Source: a virus. Taken from it: a stretch of 64,000 bases of DNA. The stretch is from IMG/VR virus record IMGVR_UViG_3300017605_000678, positions 1 to 64,000 of that record. The stretch is one strand, 5' to 3'. Below are positions 1 through 8,833 of this stretch, one piece after another; positions within the stretch are counted from its first letter, which is position 1; every line of letters begins with the position of its first letter. The position numbers were made by a program, and so were the translations under genes. The notes beneath the pieces were generated by a model. That model saw only the letters and a list, made by a program, of their open reading frames with translations. It did not search any database and was not told the origin of the DNA.

Positions 1-1136
1 CCGCCAATGTTCAGCTCCTGAGTTAGTAGCGTCTGCGCCGCCGTCGGCGCCGTGGTTTGATCGACATAGACGACGCCCATCACAAGATCGCCAACGGCCG
101 AGGTCACGCTGACCGAACTGCTGCTTGCGTTGCCGCTCGAGAACGTGCTCGAACGGATCGGCGTGCGCGGATCCGCGTTGTAAAAACTGTAAGCCGTCAT
201 CCCGATCTCGTCGGTCGTGGCCGAGAACGTGACAACGATGTTGAACGTGCCCGAGGGCGGATCGACCAGGTACCAAATCCCTGTCTGCATGTCTCCGCCC
301 GCGTTGGCCTGGGTCGCGTGCAACGTGAGGGCAACAGAATTGTAAGTGATCCCCGTGATCGTCTTGGCCGGCGCCGCGTTCGAATTGCTCACGATGACCA
401 CGAGCAGCCGCTGGGTTTGTGTGCCCGTCAAGTGCGAGACTGTGAGCGAGGAGGAGGCCGAGCCCTGGGCCGATTCAATCGTCTCCAGTTGAATCCCGGA
501 AATGCTCCATTCAAGCGTTGCGCTGAACTCGACCCAGCCGGAGCCGTCCGTTGTCTGGGTCTCGTCCTCTGGCAGATCGGCCGAGCCACCGCCCCATTTG
601 GCCGCGGCCTCTGGCGTCGTCGCCGATGTGCTGTTGGAATAGCCGATCTCGATCAGCAGCCGGTCGCCGTCCGTGCAAGTGTAACTCGAAAGGGAATCGC
701 CGTCGGCGATCTTTTTGTTCTGGTGCGTCGCGTTGTTGATGAACTCCGCGGTCGTCGTCGCGTTGGCATGCGAGAACAGTGTCGCGCGAACGGTCCCGCC
801 GTCGTTCGAAATCACTTTCACAGCGACCCACAGCTGATCGACGTTGTCGGTCGTGGCGAACTCCCGGGTCATGATTTGCCCCTTGAAAGTGCCGCTGATC
901 GTCTGGCCCCTCAGCGGAGCGGAAATGTATTGGCGATCGAGCGCCTTCTGTCCGGCCGTGGCCGTCCACGGCCCGATCTGGGTGCCAGTCGCGATCGCGA
1001 CATCGTCCTTGACCAGGGACAACTTTCCTCTTGAGGCCTCCGTGGTGTAATTCCAGCCGGCATCAAAGCCGGGCGTCAGAGTCGCCGGCCCAGGGCTGGT
1101 CGGCTGTCGGAGCGGAAAGTATAAGCGGGTGGCCAT
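1..1136 (-). CDS. Distal tail / structural protein, 3' end beyond window
   Basis: An open frame runs from an ATG at 1136 off the left edge (at least 378 residues). It opens MATRLYFPLRQ and has two beta-rich regions: a first with GQTISGTFKGQ and a run of Val/Thr strands, and a second with repeated 'GSASSSLTVSHL' and 'SSVSVTSAVGDLVMG' patterns, as in phage surface or tail-tip proteins. No catalytic motif is visible. It follows the 135-aa structural gene by 27 bases. The structural role is inferred from position and beta-rich, low-charge composition. Confidence 0.75.
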   Translation of the reverse strand, partial: MATRLYFPLRQPTSPGPATLTPGFDAGWNYTTEASRGKLSLVKDDVAIATGTQIGPWTATAGQKALDRQYISAPLRGQTISGTFKGQIMTREFATTDNVDQLWVAVKVISNDGGTVRATLFSHANATTTAEFINNATHQNKKIADGDSLSSYTCTDGDRLLIEIGYSNSTSATTPEAAAKWGGGSADLPEDETQTTDGSGWVEFSATLEWSISGIQLETIESAQGSASSSLTVSHLTGTQTQRLLVVIVSNSNAAPAKTITGITYNSVALTLHATQANAGGDMQTGIWYLVDPPSGTFNIVVTFSATTDEIGMTAYSFYNADPRTPIRSSTFSSGNASSSSVSVTSAVGDLVMGVVYVDQTTAPTAAQTLLTQELNIG

Positions 1137-1163
1137 GGGCGCGAAGGAGGCCCCATGGCCGAT

Positions 1164-1571
1164 CTACAACTTGAAAATCTTGTTGCTGCCGTTGTCCCAG
1201 GCGATCGTCACGTCGCCGCCGTTCGTCGTCACTGGCAGCCCGGTGCCCGTGTCGAAGAAAGCGATCAAGGGGCTTGTGCCGTCGGCACCGGTGTCCTTGT
1301 AAAGGATCACGTTGCACGTATTGCCAGAGGCAGGCGTGGTGAAAGTGACGTCCGCGGCGTCGAACACGCCGGCCGTGACCGTCTTGGAACCCAGGGCTCC
1401 GGACCGGGCAATGATGTTCGCTCCAGTCAAATCCCCAATGTATTGGTTGGAGTTTGAGAAAGCCTGGGCGGTCTTGAGCAGCGCGATCTTGATCGTGTCC
1501 GTGTCCATGTCGATGGACGGGTTTTGGGAAAGAAACGATTCCCGCGCCTTGTCGTACAGTGAATTGGCCAT
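1164..1571 (-). CDS. Conserved phage structural protein (MANSLYDKARE family)
   Basis: 135 aa, beginning MANSLYDKARESFLSQ. I recognise this as a small conserved phage protein: the pattern 'LYDKARE.FL...IDMDTDTIKIALL' followed by a Gly/Thr-rich beta region recurs in siphophage tail modules. Its exact role is not known to me; virion association is likely. Its start overlaps an NcoI-like CCATGG context with no clear Shine-Dalgarno. It lies between the tape-measure group and the distal tail gene. Confidence 0.8.
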   Translation of the reverse strand: MANSLYDKARESFLSQNPSIDMDTDTIKIALLKTAQAFSNSNQYIGDLTGANIIARSGALGSKTVTAGVFDAADVTFTTPASGNTCNVILYKDTGADGTSPLIAFFDTGTGLPVTTNGGDVTIAWDNGSNKIFKL

Positions 1572-1680
1572 GGCTTAGTTAGGTTTGATCAATTGTTCAT
1601 GCAACGGGCGTTTCTCTCCAGGAACGCGGACCGATTTCGTTCCGAATAGATTGCAAAGGGCCGCGGAGCACAAGCCAAAA
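1572..1680. other. Short intergenic gap
   Basis: 109 bases between two tail genes. I see no hairpin with a U-tract, no promoter-like hexamers and no credible short reading frame. Confidence 0.4.
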
Positions 1681-2013
1681 CTAAAGCCCAGGCGCCGAGC
1701 GAGGCATGACCGACAGATCTATGTAAGCGCCCGCGCCGAGGCTGATCGTCCAGCCTCGGCGACCGTGGGGCTTGGGATTGTTGGCGTGCGGCCCTTGAAG
1801 TCCGCCGGAGGCCAGGACCAGAGCGGCCACCAGCTCCTCGGGCGGAGCCGCCTCGGCCGCCCACGGAATCGCGACCAAGTCCAGGTCCCGGGCGAGGCTC
1901 CCGTGGACCGTGAGCGCGTAGCCGAGCGGGCGAGCGGCCTCGCGAAGGATGCCGACCAACGTGACGTACACGCCGGGCGCAACGAAATGGATCCGAGCCG
2001 CTCCTTCACTCAT
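1681..2013 (-). CDS. Small conserved tail-module protein, nucleotidyltransferase-like pattern
   Basis: 110 aa. The segment LGYALTVHGSLARDLDLVAIP matches a small phage family in which 'HGS..RDLDL.A.PW' is nearly invariant. The GS plus spaced Asp pattern resembles minimal nucleotidyltransferases, but activity is unproven and that link is inference. The start ATG overlaps the tape-measure stop by four bases (2010-2013), so the two are translationally coupled. Confidence 0.75.
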   Translation of the reverse strand: MSEGAARIHFVAPGVYVTLVGILREAARPLGYALTVHGSLARDLDLVAIPWAAEAAPPEELVAALVLASGGLQGPHANNPKPHGRRGWTISLGAGAYIDLSVMPRSAPGL

Positions 2014-4622
2014 TGCACGCCCAGGATCCGACGGACCGCCGTGCGCCGCTGGCCGATCGCGTTGACGATCGCATTAGGGTTGCGAAGCATGCGCTCGTAA
2101 ATTTCCTCATCCGAAAGGCCGTTGAGGATCTCGATCTTCTGCTGCGCCGGCCGGCCCTTGCCCAGCGCCTTGCCCAGGGAATCCAGCTGCTCCGGGGTAA
2201 AGATCACTTCGCCGCGCCGCGCGTTGACCAGGACGTCCTCGCCCACGAGCCCGCCCGCGTGGAACCGCGGCAGGCTGCCCACCACGCCGCCGGCGTGACC
2301 GCGGCCGATCCCGATCGCCACGCCGCTCGTCGTGGCAGTCGTGCCCCCGCCGCCGAACAGGCCACCCAGGCTGCTGAGGATCGAGCGCACGATCAATTGT
2401 TGAACAGCGATCCGCACGAGGTCGGCCACAATGGACCGCGCCATGTCCGCGAAGGCTTGGCTGGCGCTCTTCGTGCCAGTGATCATCGCCGTGAAAGCGT
2501 CCGTGAAACCGCGGTCGAGCGCGTCCATCACTTGCGCGCCCCCGGCCGCGACCCGCTCCTGGAAAGAGCCGTAAGACTTTGCTTGCCGGCTCAAGCCCTC
2601 CTCGAACGCCTCGGCGATCGTGGCGGAGTTTGCGGCCAGCCTCCGGGTCATCTCGCCGTTCAGGTCGATTATCTTTTGGGACAGCTCCTGATACTTGCGC
2701 GCGTCGCTCTCCGTGAGCAGCGCCTTTTCGGAGGCCTCGCGTTGCTCGCGCAGATCGGCAATCGACAGGCCGGCAAAGCCGCCGCGATTGCGCGGGTCGC
2801 GCGCCTCACTCAGTAGCTTGTCTCGGCGCGAAATCAATTGATCGTAGGTCACGGCCAGATCGTTGCCAGCCTCGGACAGCTCGATCAGCACGTTCGTCTG
2901 CTCTTTGAAGTCGTCGTTAATCTTCTCGATCTGTCCGGTGGCCGTGTCGCCGTAAGCGTATTGAATCAATTCCTGTTTCGACTTCGTCAGCCTCTCTTGC
3001 TCCTTCACCAGTCTGGAAGTGATGTCGATCTGCTCTTTCATTGCCAGATGTTCAAGCGCCCGATCCCGAGCCGCTCTGGCCGCGTCGAGCGGGCCGCCCT
3101 GGGCGTTGATCTGCGATAGTTTTGCGGCGTCTTTGGTCGGATCGAAGAGCCGAAGCATCTTGTTTATACCGTCAACCTCCTTTTGAAAGTTTGACTCGAT
3201 CAACGCCTTTTCCCGCTCGAGGCCCTCTTGCGATTCCGCGTTGTACTTCTGGCGCAGCTCGATCAGCCGGGTCAGCGCGTTTTCTTGCGCCTCGGTCGCC
3301 GCCCGCTCCGTCTGCGGCGTCATGCTTTTAGTCATCGCGTCCTGAAAGGTCAGCAACCGGTTGTTCTGGGCCACACTCTCCGCCTGCATGCGCTGGTAGG
3401 TCCGCACGACGTCGATCTGTCCGCCGGCGCCCATGTCCTCGGCAAAGAATCCGGCCGAGCGCCGAGCATTTGGAAACCGCTGATTCAGGAAAGCGCCCGG
3501 GCTCGCATTGGCCTCCGGGTGCTGCTGGAAAAAGTTGGATTCCTCCGTGAGAATCCGCGCCGTCTCGCCGATCTCTTTCAGCTTGTCCACGCCCGCCTTG
3601 ATCTCCGGCGCCTTGCCGATCTCGGCCATGAATCCGGACCATGCCGTTTTCATCCGGTTGACATGACTTTCCAGGTTGTCGGCCGCCTCGGCCATGGCGC
3701 CCCCAAACGTGTTGGCCAGCTCGGCGCTAAACTTCAGGATGAACTCGTCGGCCGGCATGAGCCCTTCATGCACGAGCCGGTGGAACTCCTGGGTCGTCAA
3801 GCCCATGGCCCGCGAAGCGATCTCGAGACCTCCGGGAACCTGCATGAGCACTTGGCGCAGCTGGCGCATCTGAACGACCCCAAGGCTGGCCATTTCCTGG
3901 AAGTCGTAAAGGATCCGGCCCGTGGCCGCGCTCGACAGCCCGAGCGCCTTCGTTGCGATCGAGATCTCCGTGAACACGTCGCGCGCTTCTTTGAACGTGA
4001 ACCCGCTTTGCGTGAAGGCCGCCTCGATCTTTATGAACTCGCCGATCGTCTCCCGGAAGTTGAGCCCGAGCCGATCGACCTCTTTGGCGAAAAAGTCCGC
4101 CTCGACGCGGGCCGCCTCCCACGAGCCGGTGATCGCACGAAGGCCAAAGTCGAGCCGATCGAACTCAATTCGCAGTCGGACAACCTCTTCCGTGAGTCGG
4201 AGAGCCTGCCGGAACGTGATGATCGCGATCGCCGCCTTTAGCACGCGGTCGGCGAGATTGGTCATTTGGCCGGCCGCCCCGGCCGCCGCCCCGCCCAGGC
4301 CGCCGCCAGCCCCACCGCCTCCACTTCCCCCGCCGCCCCCGCCGGACGCGCCTCCGCCCCCGCCAAGCGCAGCGCTGGCCGTTCTGGTCGCCGTCGCCAG
4401 GGCGGTCATCTGGGGCGTGACCTTGGCAAGGGCGCCGCTCAACTGTCCGAGGGCCGCGGGCGCGTTGCCCACGCTGGCCGTGATCGTGCCCAATGCCCGG
4501 TTGGCGTCGTTGGAGGCCGTCTGCGCCGCCGGCGGGATCTTCTTCAGCTCTTCGGCCACGCTCCGGATCTCTTTGCGTGCCGCTTCTCCTTCGATCTCCA
4601 GCTGAAGTCTAGCGTTTGGCAT
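2010..4622 (-). CDS. Tail tape measure protein
   Basis: 870 aa, the largest tail protein here; it sets tail length and runs inside the tube. It has a coiled-coil/low-complexity N terminus with a Gly-rich stretch near residues 95-115, then a tape-measure N-terminal domain (about 145-330; 'ITGSWEAARVEADFFAKEVDRLG', 'MRQLRQVLMQVPGG', 'GLMPADEFILKFSAEL'), long helical segments, a Gly-rich patch and the typical C-terminal 'RGEVIFTPEQLDSLG'. It lies directly downstream of the tail chaperones and a tail-completion gene, the standard siphovirus order. Confidence 0.95.
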   Translation of the reverse strand: MPNARLQLEIEGEAARKEIRSVAEELKKIPPAAQTASNDANRALGTITASVGNAPAALGQLSGALAKVTPQMTALATATRTASAALGGGGGASGGGGGGSGGGGAGGGLGGAAAGAAGQMTNLADRVLKAAIAIITFRQALRLTEEVVRLRIEFDRLDFGLRAITGSWEAARVEADFFAKEVDRLGLNFRETIGEFIKIEAAFTQSGFTFKEARDVFTEISIATKALGLSSAATGRILYDFQEMASLGVVQMRQLRQVLMQVPGGLEIASRAMGLTTQEFHRLVHEGLMPADEFILKFSAELANTFGGAMAEAADNLESHVNRMKTAWSGFMAEIGKAPEIKAGVDKLKEIGETARILTEESNFFQQHPEANASPGAFLNQRFPNARRSAGFFAEDMGAGGQIDVVRTYQRMQAESVAQNNRLLTFQDAMTKSMTPQTERAATEAQENALTRLIELRQKYNAESQEGLEREKALIESNFQKEVDGINKMLRLFDPTKDAAKLSQINAQGGPLDAARAARDRALEHLAMKEQIDITSRLVKEQERLTKSKQELIQYAYGDTATGQIEKINDDFKEQTNVLIELSEAGNDLAVTYDQLISRRDKLLSEARDPRNRGGFAGLSIADLREQREASEKALLTESDARKYQELSQKIIDLNGEMTRRLAANSATIAEAFEEGLSRQAKSYGSFQERVAAGGAQVMDALDRGFTDAFTAMITGTKSASQAFADMARSIVADLVRIAVQQLIVRSILSSLGGLFGGGGTTATTSGVAIGIGRGHAGGVVGSLPRFHAGGLVGEDVLVNARRGEVIFTPEQLDSLGKALGKGRPAQQKIEILNGLSDEEIYERMLRNPNAIVNAIGQRRTAVRRILGVQ

Positions 4623-4634
4623 AGGCGGATCTTT

Positions 4635-5096
4635 TTAAAAGCCCCCGTTGGCTTTGGCAATGGCGCGAGCAGCGATTGACTCGACCGCCGCGACCGTCGC
4701 TTCGAAGAAGGCCGGCGGCGCCTGCCGGCTGGACCCGGCGTTCAGCTGTTCGATGTAGTCCAGATCGTTGGAAACAAAAACGCTGCCCCGGCCGGGCTCG
4801 GCCTCGAACGCCAGGGCGCGCGCTTCGTACTGCTGGTAGTAGGCTCGGGCGCCTTCCAGCTCGGCCTCGGTGGCAAGCCAATAGCGCTCTCCCAGGATCT
4901 GCGGCGGAACGGACAGGTCCGGGGCGCCCTGGGCAATGTTCCATGAGGCAGCGGCCCGACCGCTCCGTAGCGGCGTGACCTCCTGCAGCCGGACCGTAAT
5001 GTCGAGGGCGATCTTCGTTAGCACGACGTCGAGATGCTCCTCGAGCGCGCGCGCGAATAGGTCCACGTCCGAGTTGAATTTAAGATTGCTCGTCAT
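4635..5096 (-). CDS. Tail completion / HK97 gp10-like protein
   Basis: 153 aa. The N-terminal helix followed by 'ALDITVRLQEVTPLRSGRAAASW' resembles HK97 gp10-like neck/tail-completion proteins, in which a helical segment precedes a 'P.(R/K)TG.L..S' motif. Here it overlaps the end of the tail chaperone extension by four bases (5093-5096). Placement between chaperones and tape measure is unusual for gp10-like proteins but fits a tail assembly role. Confidence 0.65.
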   Translation of the reverse strand: MTSNLKFNSDVDLFARALEEHLDVVLTKIALDITVRLQEVTPLRSGRAAASWNIAQGAPDLSVPPQILGERYWLATEAELEGARAYYQQYEARALAFEAEPGRGSVFVSNDLDYIEQLNAGSSRQAPPAFFEATVAAVESIAARAIAKANGGF

Positions 5097-5829
5097 CCTG
5101 CTCCGCCGTTCGCCGCGTTCGCTTTCTTGCTGGCGTGCTCAAGGTAATGGCTGTCCAGGTCTTTTACCACGCTGATCAGCTCCTCCGGATCGGGGTATCC
5201 GAACATGAGCAAGTAAACTCTGATCTCCGACAGCGGGATCGGCGAGGGCCCAAAGCCCGAGGGCCGGCACTTGTTCAGCAGCACGTAAGCGCGCCAGCAA
5301 AACTCCCAGCGGTCCGGGACGATCGGTTCCTCGCGCAGCGCCGGAACGATCGTGCCCTCGGCGGCCAGCTGCCGGAACCAATTGAGCGCTTCGCCGTAGC
5401 GAAGGTGGAAGTCTAACTTTTTTTTAGCACGTCGGCCCCGTCGCGGATCACGCGCGCCCGGTAAACGCTTTCCTTCTGCGCGAAGTCGATGATCCGTTTG
5501 CGCAGGAAATCCGCTTGCAGCAGCTCGAGCGCTTTCTCGGCCGAGTACGGGACCGGCTTGCCGGCCTCTTCCAGGCCGTCCCAGCCCACGAGGATGGTCT
5601 TGGCCATCACTTCGTCGAGCATGGCGCGGTCCTCCTCGGGCTTCATTTCGCCAAGCGCGATCCTGCGCTGGACGTCCGGCTGCGAGGTAACCCTCTGGAG
5701 TTCCGAGAAGTATTTCGGATTGCCCCAGAGGGCGACCTTCAGCTTGACCTCGCCCAGATCGAGCACTGCCCCTTGTGTTACGAGCACGGGATCGGCAGTG
5801 TGCTCGGCCTTGAATTTCGCGAAGTCCAT
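5093..5829 (-). CDS. Tail assembly chaperone long form made by -1 frameshift (G-T type)
   Basis: Predicted fusion of 245 aa. The short chaperone frame reads GTG CTA AAA AAA AGT TAG at 5430-5413. The run of eight A's (5418-5425) contains the slippery heptamer A AAA AAA. Slipping one base back avoids the stop and continues as KLDFHLRYGEALNWF for 108 residues, ending at 5093. The downstream frame has no good start of its own: it is open right through the slip site, and a GTG at 5284 would discard 45 well-conserved-looking residues. This is the classic arrangement of lambda gpG/gpGT-like tail chaperones just upstream of the tape measure. Confidence 0.85.
5413..5829 (-). CDS. Tail assembly chaperone short form (G type)
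   Basis: 138 aa, the unshifted product. Helical and acidic, with 'AVLDLGEVKLKVALWGNPKYFSEL' near the N terminus, as in tail-assembly chaperones. A GGAG Shine-Dalgarno lies seven bases before the ATG, one of the few clear ones in this module. Short and long forms together coat the tape measure during tail assembly in characterised siphophages. Confidence 0.85.
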   Translation of the reverse strand: MDFAKFKAEHTADPVLVTQGAVLDLGEVKLKVALWGNPKYFSELQRVTSQPDVQRRIALGEMKPEEDRAMLDEVMAKTILVGWDGLEEAGKPVPYSAEKALELLQADFLRKRIIDFAQKESVYRARVIRDGADVLKKS

Positions 5830-5869
5830 AGTTTCTCCAGCTTGCTAGCGTTTTTGACTGCTTCGCTCC

Positions 5870-6400
5870 TTACGTGGTCGGAGCGGGCTCGGCCGCGCCC
5901 GGCTCGGCCGGAGTCGGAGTCGCCACCGGTGTGATCGGCTCTTCGTCGCTCACGTCGATCCCCAGGCTGTCAGCCTCCGGATCTTTGACGTGCACGAGAA
6001 CGGGCACCACGATCTCCACGACGTCCGGTCCCTTTCGCTTGTCGGCGAAGATCTCGAAATTCGTATCGCCCACGTCGCCGGTACCGAACACCCAGACGGA
6101 GAGCGGGTCGCCTTCGACGGCCGCGCCCGTGGCGCCTGAGTTGATGGTGCCGGCTTGGCGGATGTCAACGATACTGTCCAGCTCGACCGGAGCGCCCTTG
6201 GCTGTCGGGTGCGCACTGATCTTGCGTTTGAATCCCTTGGTTACTTCGATCTGTAGTCCTGGCATAGGAGGGTCTTTCTGCATTGCCACTTCCGACCCCA
6301 CCAACAGATGGAGCAGAACCGGCGGGTTTTTGTCTTCGTTGTCGGAACAGCCGAGCAGGCGACAGAGCCAGCTCGGTTTCTTTGGCTCGGAACGAGGCAT
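5870..6400 (-). CDS. Unknown tail-module protein
   Basis: 176 aa if started at 6400; an in-frame ATG at 6265 (MPGLQIEVTKG) would give 131 aa and may be the true start, since the first 45 residues look unlike the beta-rich rest. The remainder is beta-rich ('SVWVFGTGDVGDTNFEIFADK') with a Pro/Ala/Thr-rich C-terminal tail. It sits between the tail tube and the chaperones. I do not recognise the family; an Ig-like or decoration role is only a guess. Confidence 0.65.
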   Translation of the reverse strand: MPRSEPKKPSWLCRLLGCSDNEDKNPPVLLHLLVGSEVAMQKDPPMPGLQIEVTKGFKRKISAHPTAKGAPVELDSIVDIRQAGTINSGATGAAVEGDPLSVWVFGTGDVGDTNFEIFADKRKGPDVVEIVVPVLVHVKDPEADSLGIDVSDEEPITPVATPTPAEPGAAEPAPTT

Positions 6401-6411
6401 GACCGGGCTTG

Positions 6412-7956
6412 TTAGGCCATCATGTCGATTTGAGCCTGGAACGTCGATCCGTCCGGGCCCGTTCCGCGCTTGGCTTGGTACTCGAGCGGCAGCATAACGT
6501 CCGTGTTGATCCCCTGGACGCTCGGACTACCGCTCGAAAATTGCACGCTCGGATAAAACACGTTGATGTAGCGGCCGCCCGTGTCAATCATGGTCAGCTC
6601 GACGCTCTGCGCGACGTGCTGCAGGAAGGCGTCGAGTGTGCTCTTCTCCGTGAAATAGGTCTCCATGGCGCCCGTGATCTCGGCGAGCCCGCTGCCGTGC
6701 TGGATCGTGCCCTCGCGCGCAATGGCCGGCCGCTCGCGCAGATTGTTCTTGAGCGCCATTGTCCAGCGCCGGAACAGGCTCGGAGGTTTGGCCCCATTGA
6801 TCAGCAAGTTGCCCACGTTCGCGGTCGTGTTGTAGATCGGGTTCGAACTGGGCGCATTGATGGCGTTGGCAACCGTGTCCGTGCGCGTCGGCGTGATCGC
6901 CCCGTAGGCCAGCCAACCGAATTGGATCATTGCCTTGGCGCGCGATTCAAGAGTCAAAGTCATCGTGTCAACGGCGCAGCCCAGGAGCGCGATCACGGTC
7001 GCCGCCTCCACGTCCTCCTGTTCAATGATGAACGAGGAATACGTTGCCCCCTGCCGAACGTAGTTGACCGACACAATGGCCGAGACGCCGCTTTCCGCCA
7101 CGAAGGCCGAGCCGTCGAGGTTGACCACCGTAAACGTGTTTCCACTCTGTGCGATCACGCGCTTGATCCCATTGTTGACCGCGTTTACGAATCCGGAAAC
7201 TTTGATCAGCTTGCCCCCGCTCATGCCGGCCAGGAGCCCGGTCGTTTTCGTGTAAACGCCGCCCGTGGTCACGCCCCAGGTACCGGAATCGCTCAGGGAA
7301 ACGACTGGCCCTTGCATGGCCGCGGCAATGAAAGGCTGCAGGTCGCCGTAGTGCAGCTCGTGCGTCGTGTCGCCGCTCCCGCTGATCCCGACCTTGACCA
7401 GATCCTGGACAACGCGATCGGCTCGGATCTCTTCGCTCTGAACCGTGACCTTGTTGTGGCGCAGACCGGAGGAGTTGAAGCGTAGCTCCGTAGCAGCCGT
7501 GTAAAAGCCGGCCGCGCCCCCGGTCAGGTTGCCAGTGGATCCGCTGCTCAGGCCGCTCAGCGTGACCGCCGTCGAGGCCTTGGCCAGCGGCAGCGAATTG
7601 CCGACCGTGCCATGCAGCCGCGCCGTGAGCGTCACGGCGGCGCCGTTGACCGACGCAATCACGTCCACGTTGCGGGTCGTCGCGCCAAAGAAGGCCGTGC
7701 CGAGCGTGCTCTGACTGGCGTTGATCGCGTCGGCAAAGTTTTGAGCGGTCGCAGCAGCCGTGGCGCCGATCTTCACGTCGCGAGCCGCGGCAAGTGTGTT
7801 TTGGAGCGTGTAAACGACACTGTTGACCGTGATCGTGTCGGCGGCCGTGCCCGTGCCCGTGAAAGTGGCGACGCCGGTCGCGTAGGCTCCGCCTGGGTCG
7901 AGGGAAAAGGTCGCCTCTTGAATGTATCGCAGCTTGGTCTTGTTTGCGTCGCCCAT
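6412..7956 (-). CDS. Major tail tube protein
   Basis: 514 aa. The segment 'VTVQSEEIRADRVVQDLVKVG' is characteristic of siphovirus tail-tube proteins (Phage_tube-type fold), with flanking 'FIIEQEDVEA' and a Gly/Thr-rich beta architecture. It is longer than usual because a beta-domain of about 120 residues (from about 20 to 140, 'TGTGTAADTITVNSVVYTL') is inserted near the N terminus; this resembles an Ig-like or decoration insert. Gene order (tail terminator, tube, chaperones, tape measure) supports the call. Confidence 0.88.
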   Translation of the reverse strand: MGDANKTKLRYIQEATFSLDPGGAYATGVATFTGTGTAADTITVNSVVYTLQNTLAAARDVKIGATAAATAQNFADAINASQSTLGTAFFGATTRNVDVIASVNGAAVTLTARLHGTVGNSLPLAKASTAVTLSGLSSGSTGNLTGGAAGFYTAATELRFNSSGLRHNKVTVQSEEIRADRVVQDLVKVGISGSGDTTHELHYGDLQPFIAAAMQGPVVSLSDSGTWGVTTGGVYTKTTGLLAGMSGGKLIKVSGFVNAVNNGIKRVIAQSGNTFTVVNLDGSAFVAESGVSAIVSVNYVRQGATYSSFIIEQEDVEAATVIALLGCAVDTMTLTLESRAKAMIQFGWLAYGAITPTRTDTVANAINAPSSNPIYNTTANVGNLLINGAKPPSLFRRWTMALKNNLRERPAIAREGTIQHGSGLAEITGAMETYFTEKSTLDAFLQHVAQSVELTMIDTGGRYINVFYPSVQFSSGSPSVQGINTDVMLPLEYQAKRGTGPDGSTFQAQIDMMA

Positions 7957-7996
7957 AGTGTTTTGAGAGTAAGCGCACTCGTCTGCGCGTTGTCAA

Positions 7997-8416
7997 CTAC
8001 TGCAAAGCGTCGACCTGAAACGGAACGGACACGTTCTGCATCAAGGTCGACGACGTGAGGATGGCTGGCCCGTTGGATGAACTCCGGAAAACGAAGTCCA
8101 GCCCCTCGGGGCTCCGAAACGAAACCATCCGAAAGATCGCCGCGGCAAAGTCCAAGTGCCCGGCCAGGACCGCGGTCCCGGAAGTCACCGGCACAAAGGC
8201 TTGCACGACGACCAAGCCGTCGTGCCGCTCCAGCCGGAAGCCAGGAGGCCCCAGGCCGATTTGCCCGCCAATGGAACCGGCCAGCCCCAGGCGAACCCAG
8301 GCGCCCGAAGCGGGCTGCGCAAAAGGGACATTCAGATAATCGACCGGGGTCCGGTTCGCCCAGGCGCTTTGAAAGCGGCTCTCCACTGCTTTCCTTACTG
8401 CCGAGTAAATGTCCAT
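7997..8416 (-). CDS. Tail terminator protein (DUF4128-like)
   Basis: 139 aa. It begins with a helix and 'FQSAWANRTPVDYLNVPF', then 'WVRLGLAGS' and 'GLVVVQAFVPV.SGT', the order seen in DUF4128/tail-terminator proteins that cap the tail at the head interface. It is directly upstream of the tube gene, as expected. Confidence 0.8.
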   Translation of the reverse strand: MDIYSAVRKAVESRFQSAWANRTPVDYLNVPFAQPASGAWVRLGLAGSIGGQIGLGPPGFRLERHDGLVVVQAFVPVTSGTAVLAGHLDFAAAIFRMVSFRSPEGLDFVFRSSSNGPAILTSSTLMQNVSVPFQVDALQ

Positions 8417-8452
8417 TTGGTTAGTAAGGCAGCGCCCCCGCGCCCGCGGGCA

Positions 8453-8833
8453 TCACGTACGCGCCCGGCCGCGCAAAATCCAGACGTTGTCCGTTGGCTC
8501 CTGCTGGATCAGCTCCAGGTCCCAGCGCACGCCGGCGGCGTCCGTGTAGTAATCGTCTCGGCCGGGCCGCGTCGGAACGTCGGTCGTGCGCAGGATGATC
8601 TTTTTGTCCCCGGACTTCACGAGGTCGCCGCGGCCCTGCATTTCCTCTTCCGTGAACAGGCAGAAGAGCGCGGTCGCCGGCCCCGCCGTGTCCGTCGCTC
8701 CGGTCGAGCCCGTGCTGGCGTTGTAAGATCCGGCGCCGACGCGGTGATACTGGCCGGCGTCTGAGATCTGCCCGAACAGATTGTAGATCGTTCCGACGGC
8801 GTTTTTGACGATCCCTTTTAGGTCGAGTGCCAT
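8453..8833 (-). CDS. Head closure / head-tail connector protein
   Basis: 126 aa. A compact beta-rich protein with 'KKIILRTTDVPTRPGRDDYYTDAAGVRWDL', similar in pattern to head-closure proteins that contain a 'G..y.v..v......g....y.v.l' core. It is positioned between the adaptor-like gene and the tail terminator. The role is inferred from size, pattern and order. Confidence 0.65.
   Translation of the reverse strand: MALDLKGIVKNAVGTIYNLFGQISDAGQYHRVGAGSYNASTGSTGATDTAGPATALFCLFTEEEMQGRGDLVKSGDKKIILRTTDVPTRPGRDDYYTDAAGVRWDLELIQQEPTDNVWILRGRART

Noticed and set aside
57-1034. Long plus-strand frame opposite the distal tail gene
   Set aside because: Arg/Asp/Val-rich antisense shadow of a well-supported minus-strand protein in high-GC DNA. 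The same applies to plus-strand frames at 3228-4241, 6409-7485, 21537-22784, 23657-25105, 28769-29983, 33915-35033 and 35489-36571.
5093-5284. Independent gene started at GTG 5284
   Set aside because: The same frame is open back to the slippery A-run. An internal start would discard plausible sequence, and the frameshift explains it better.
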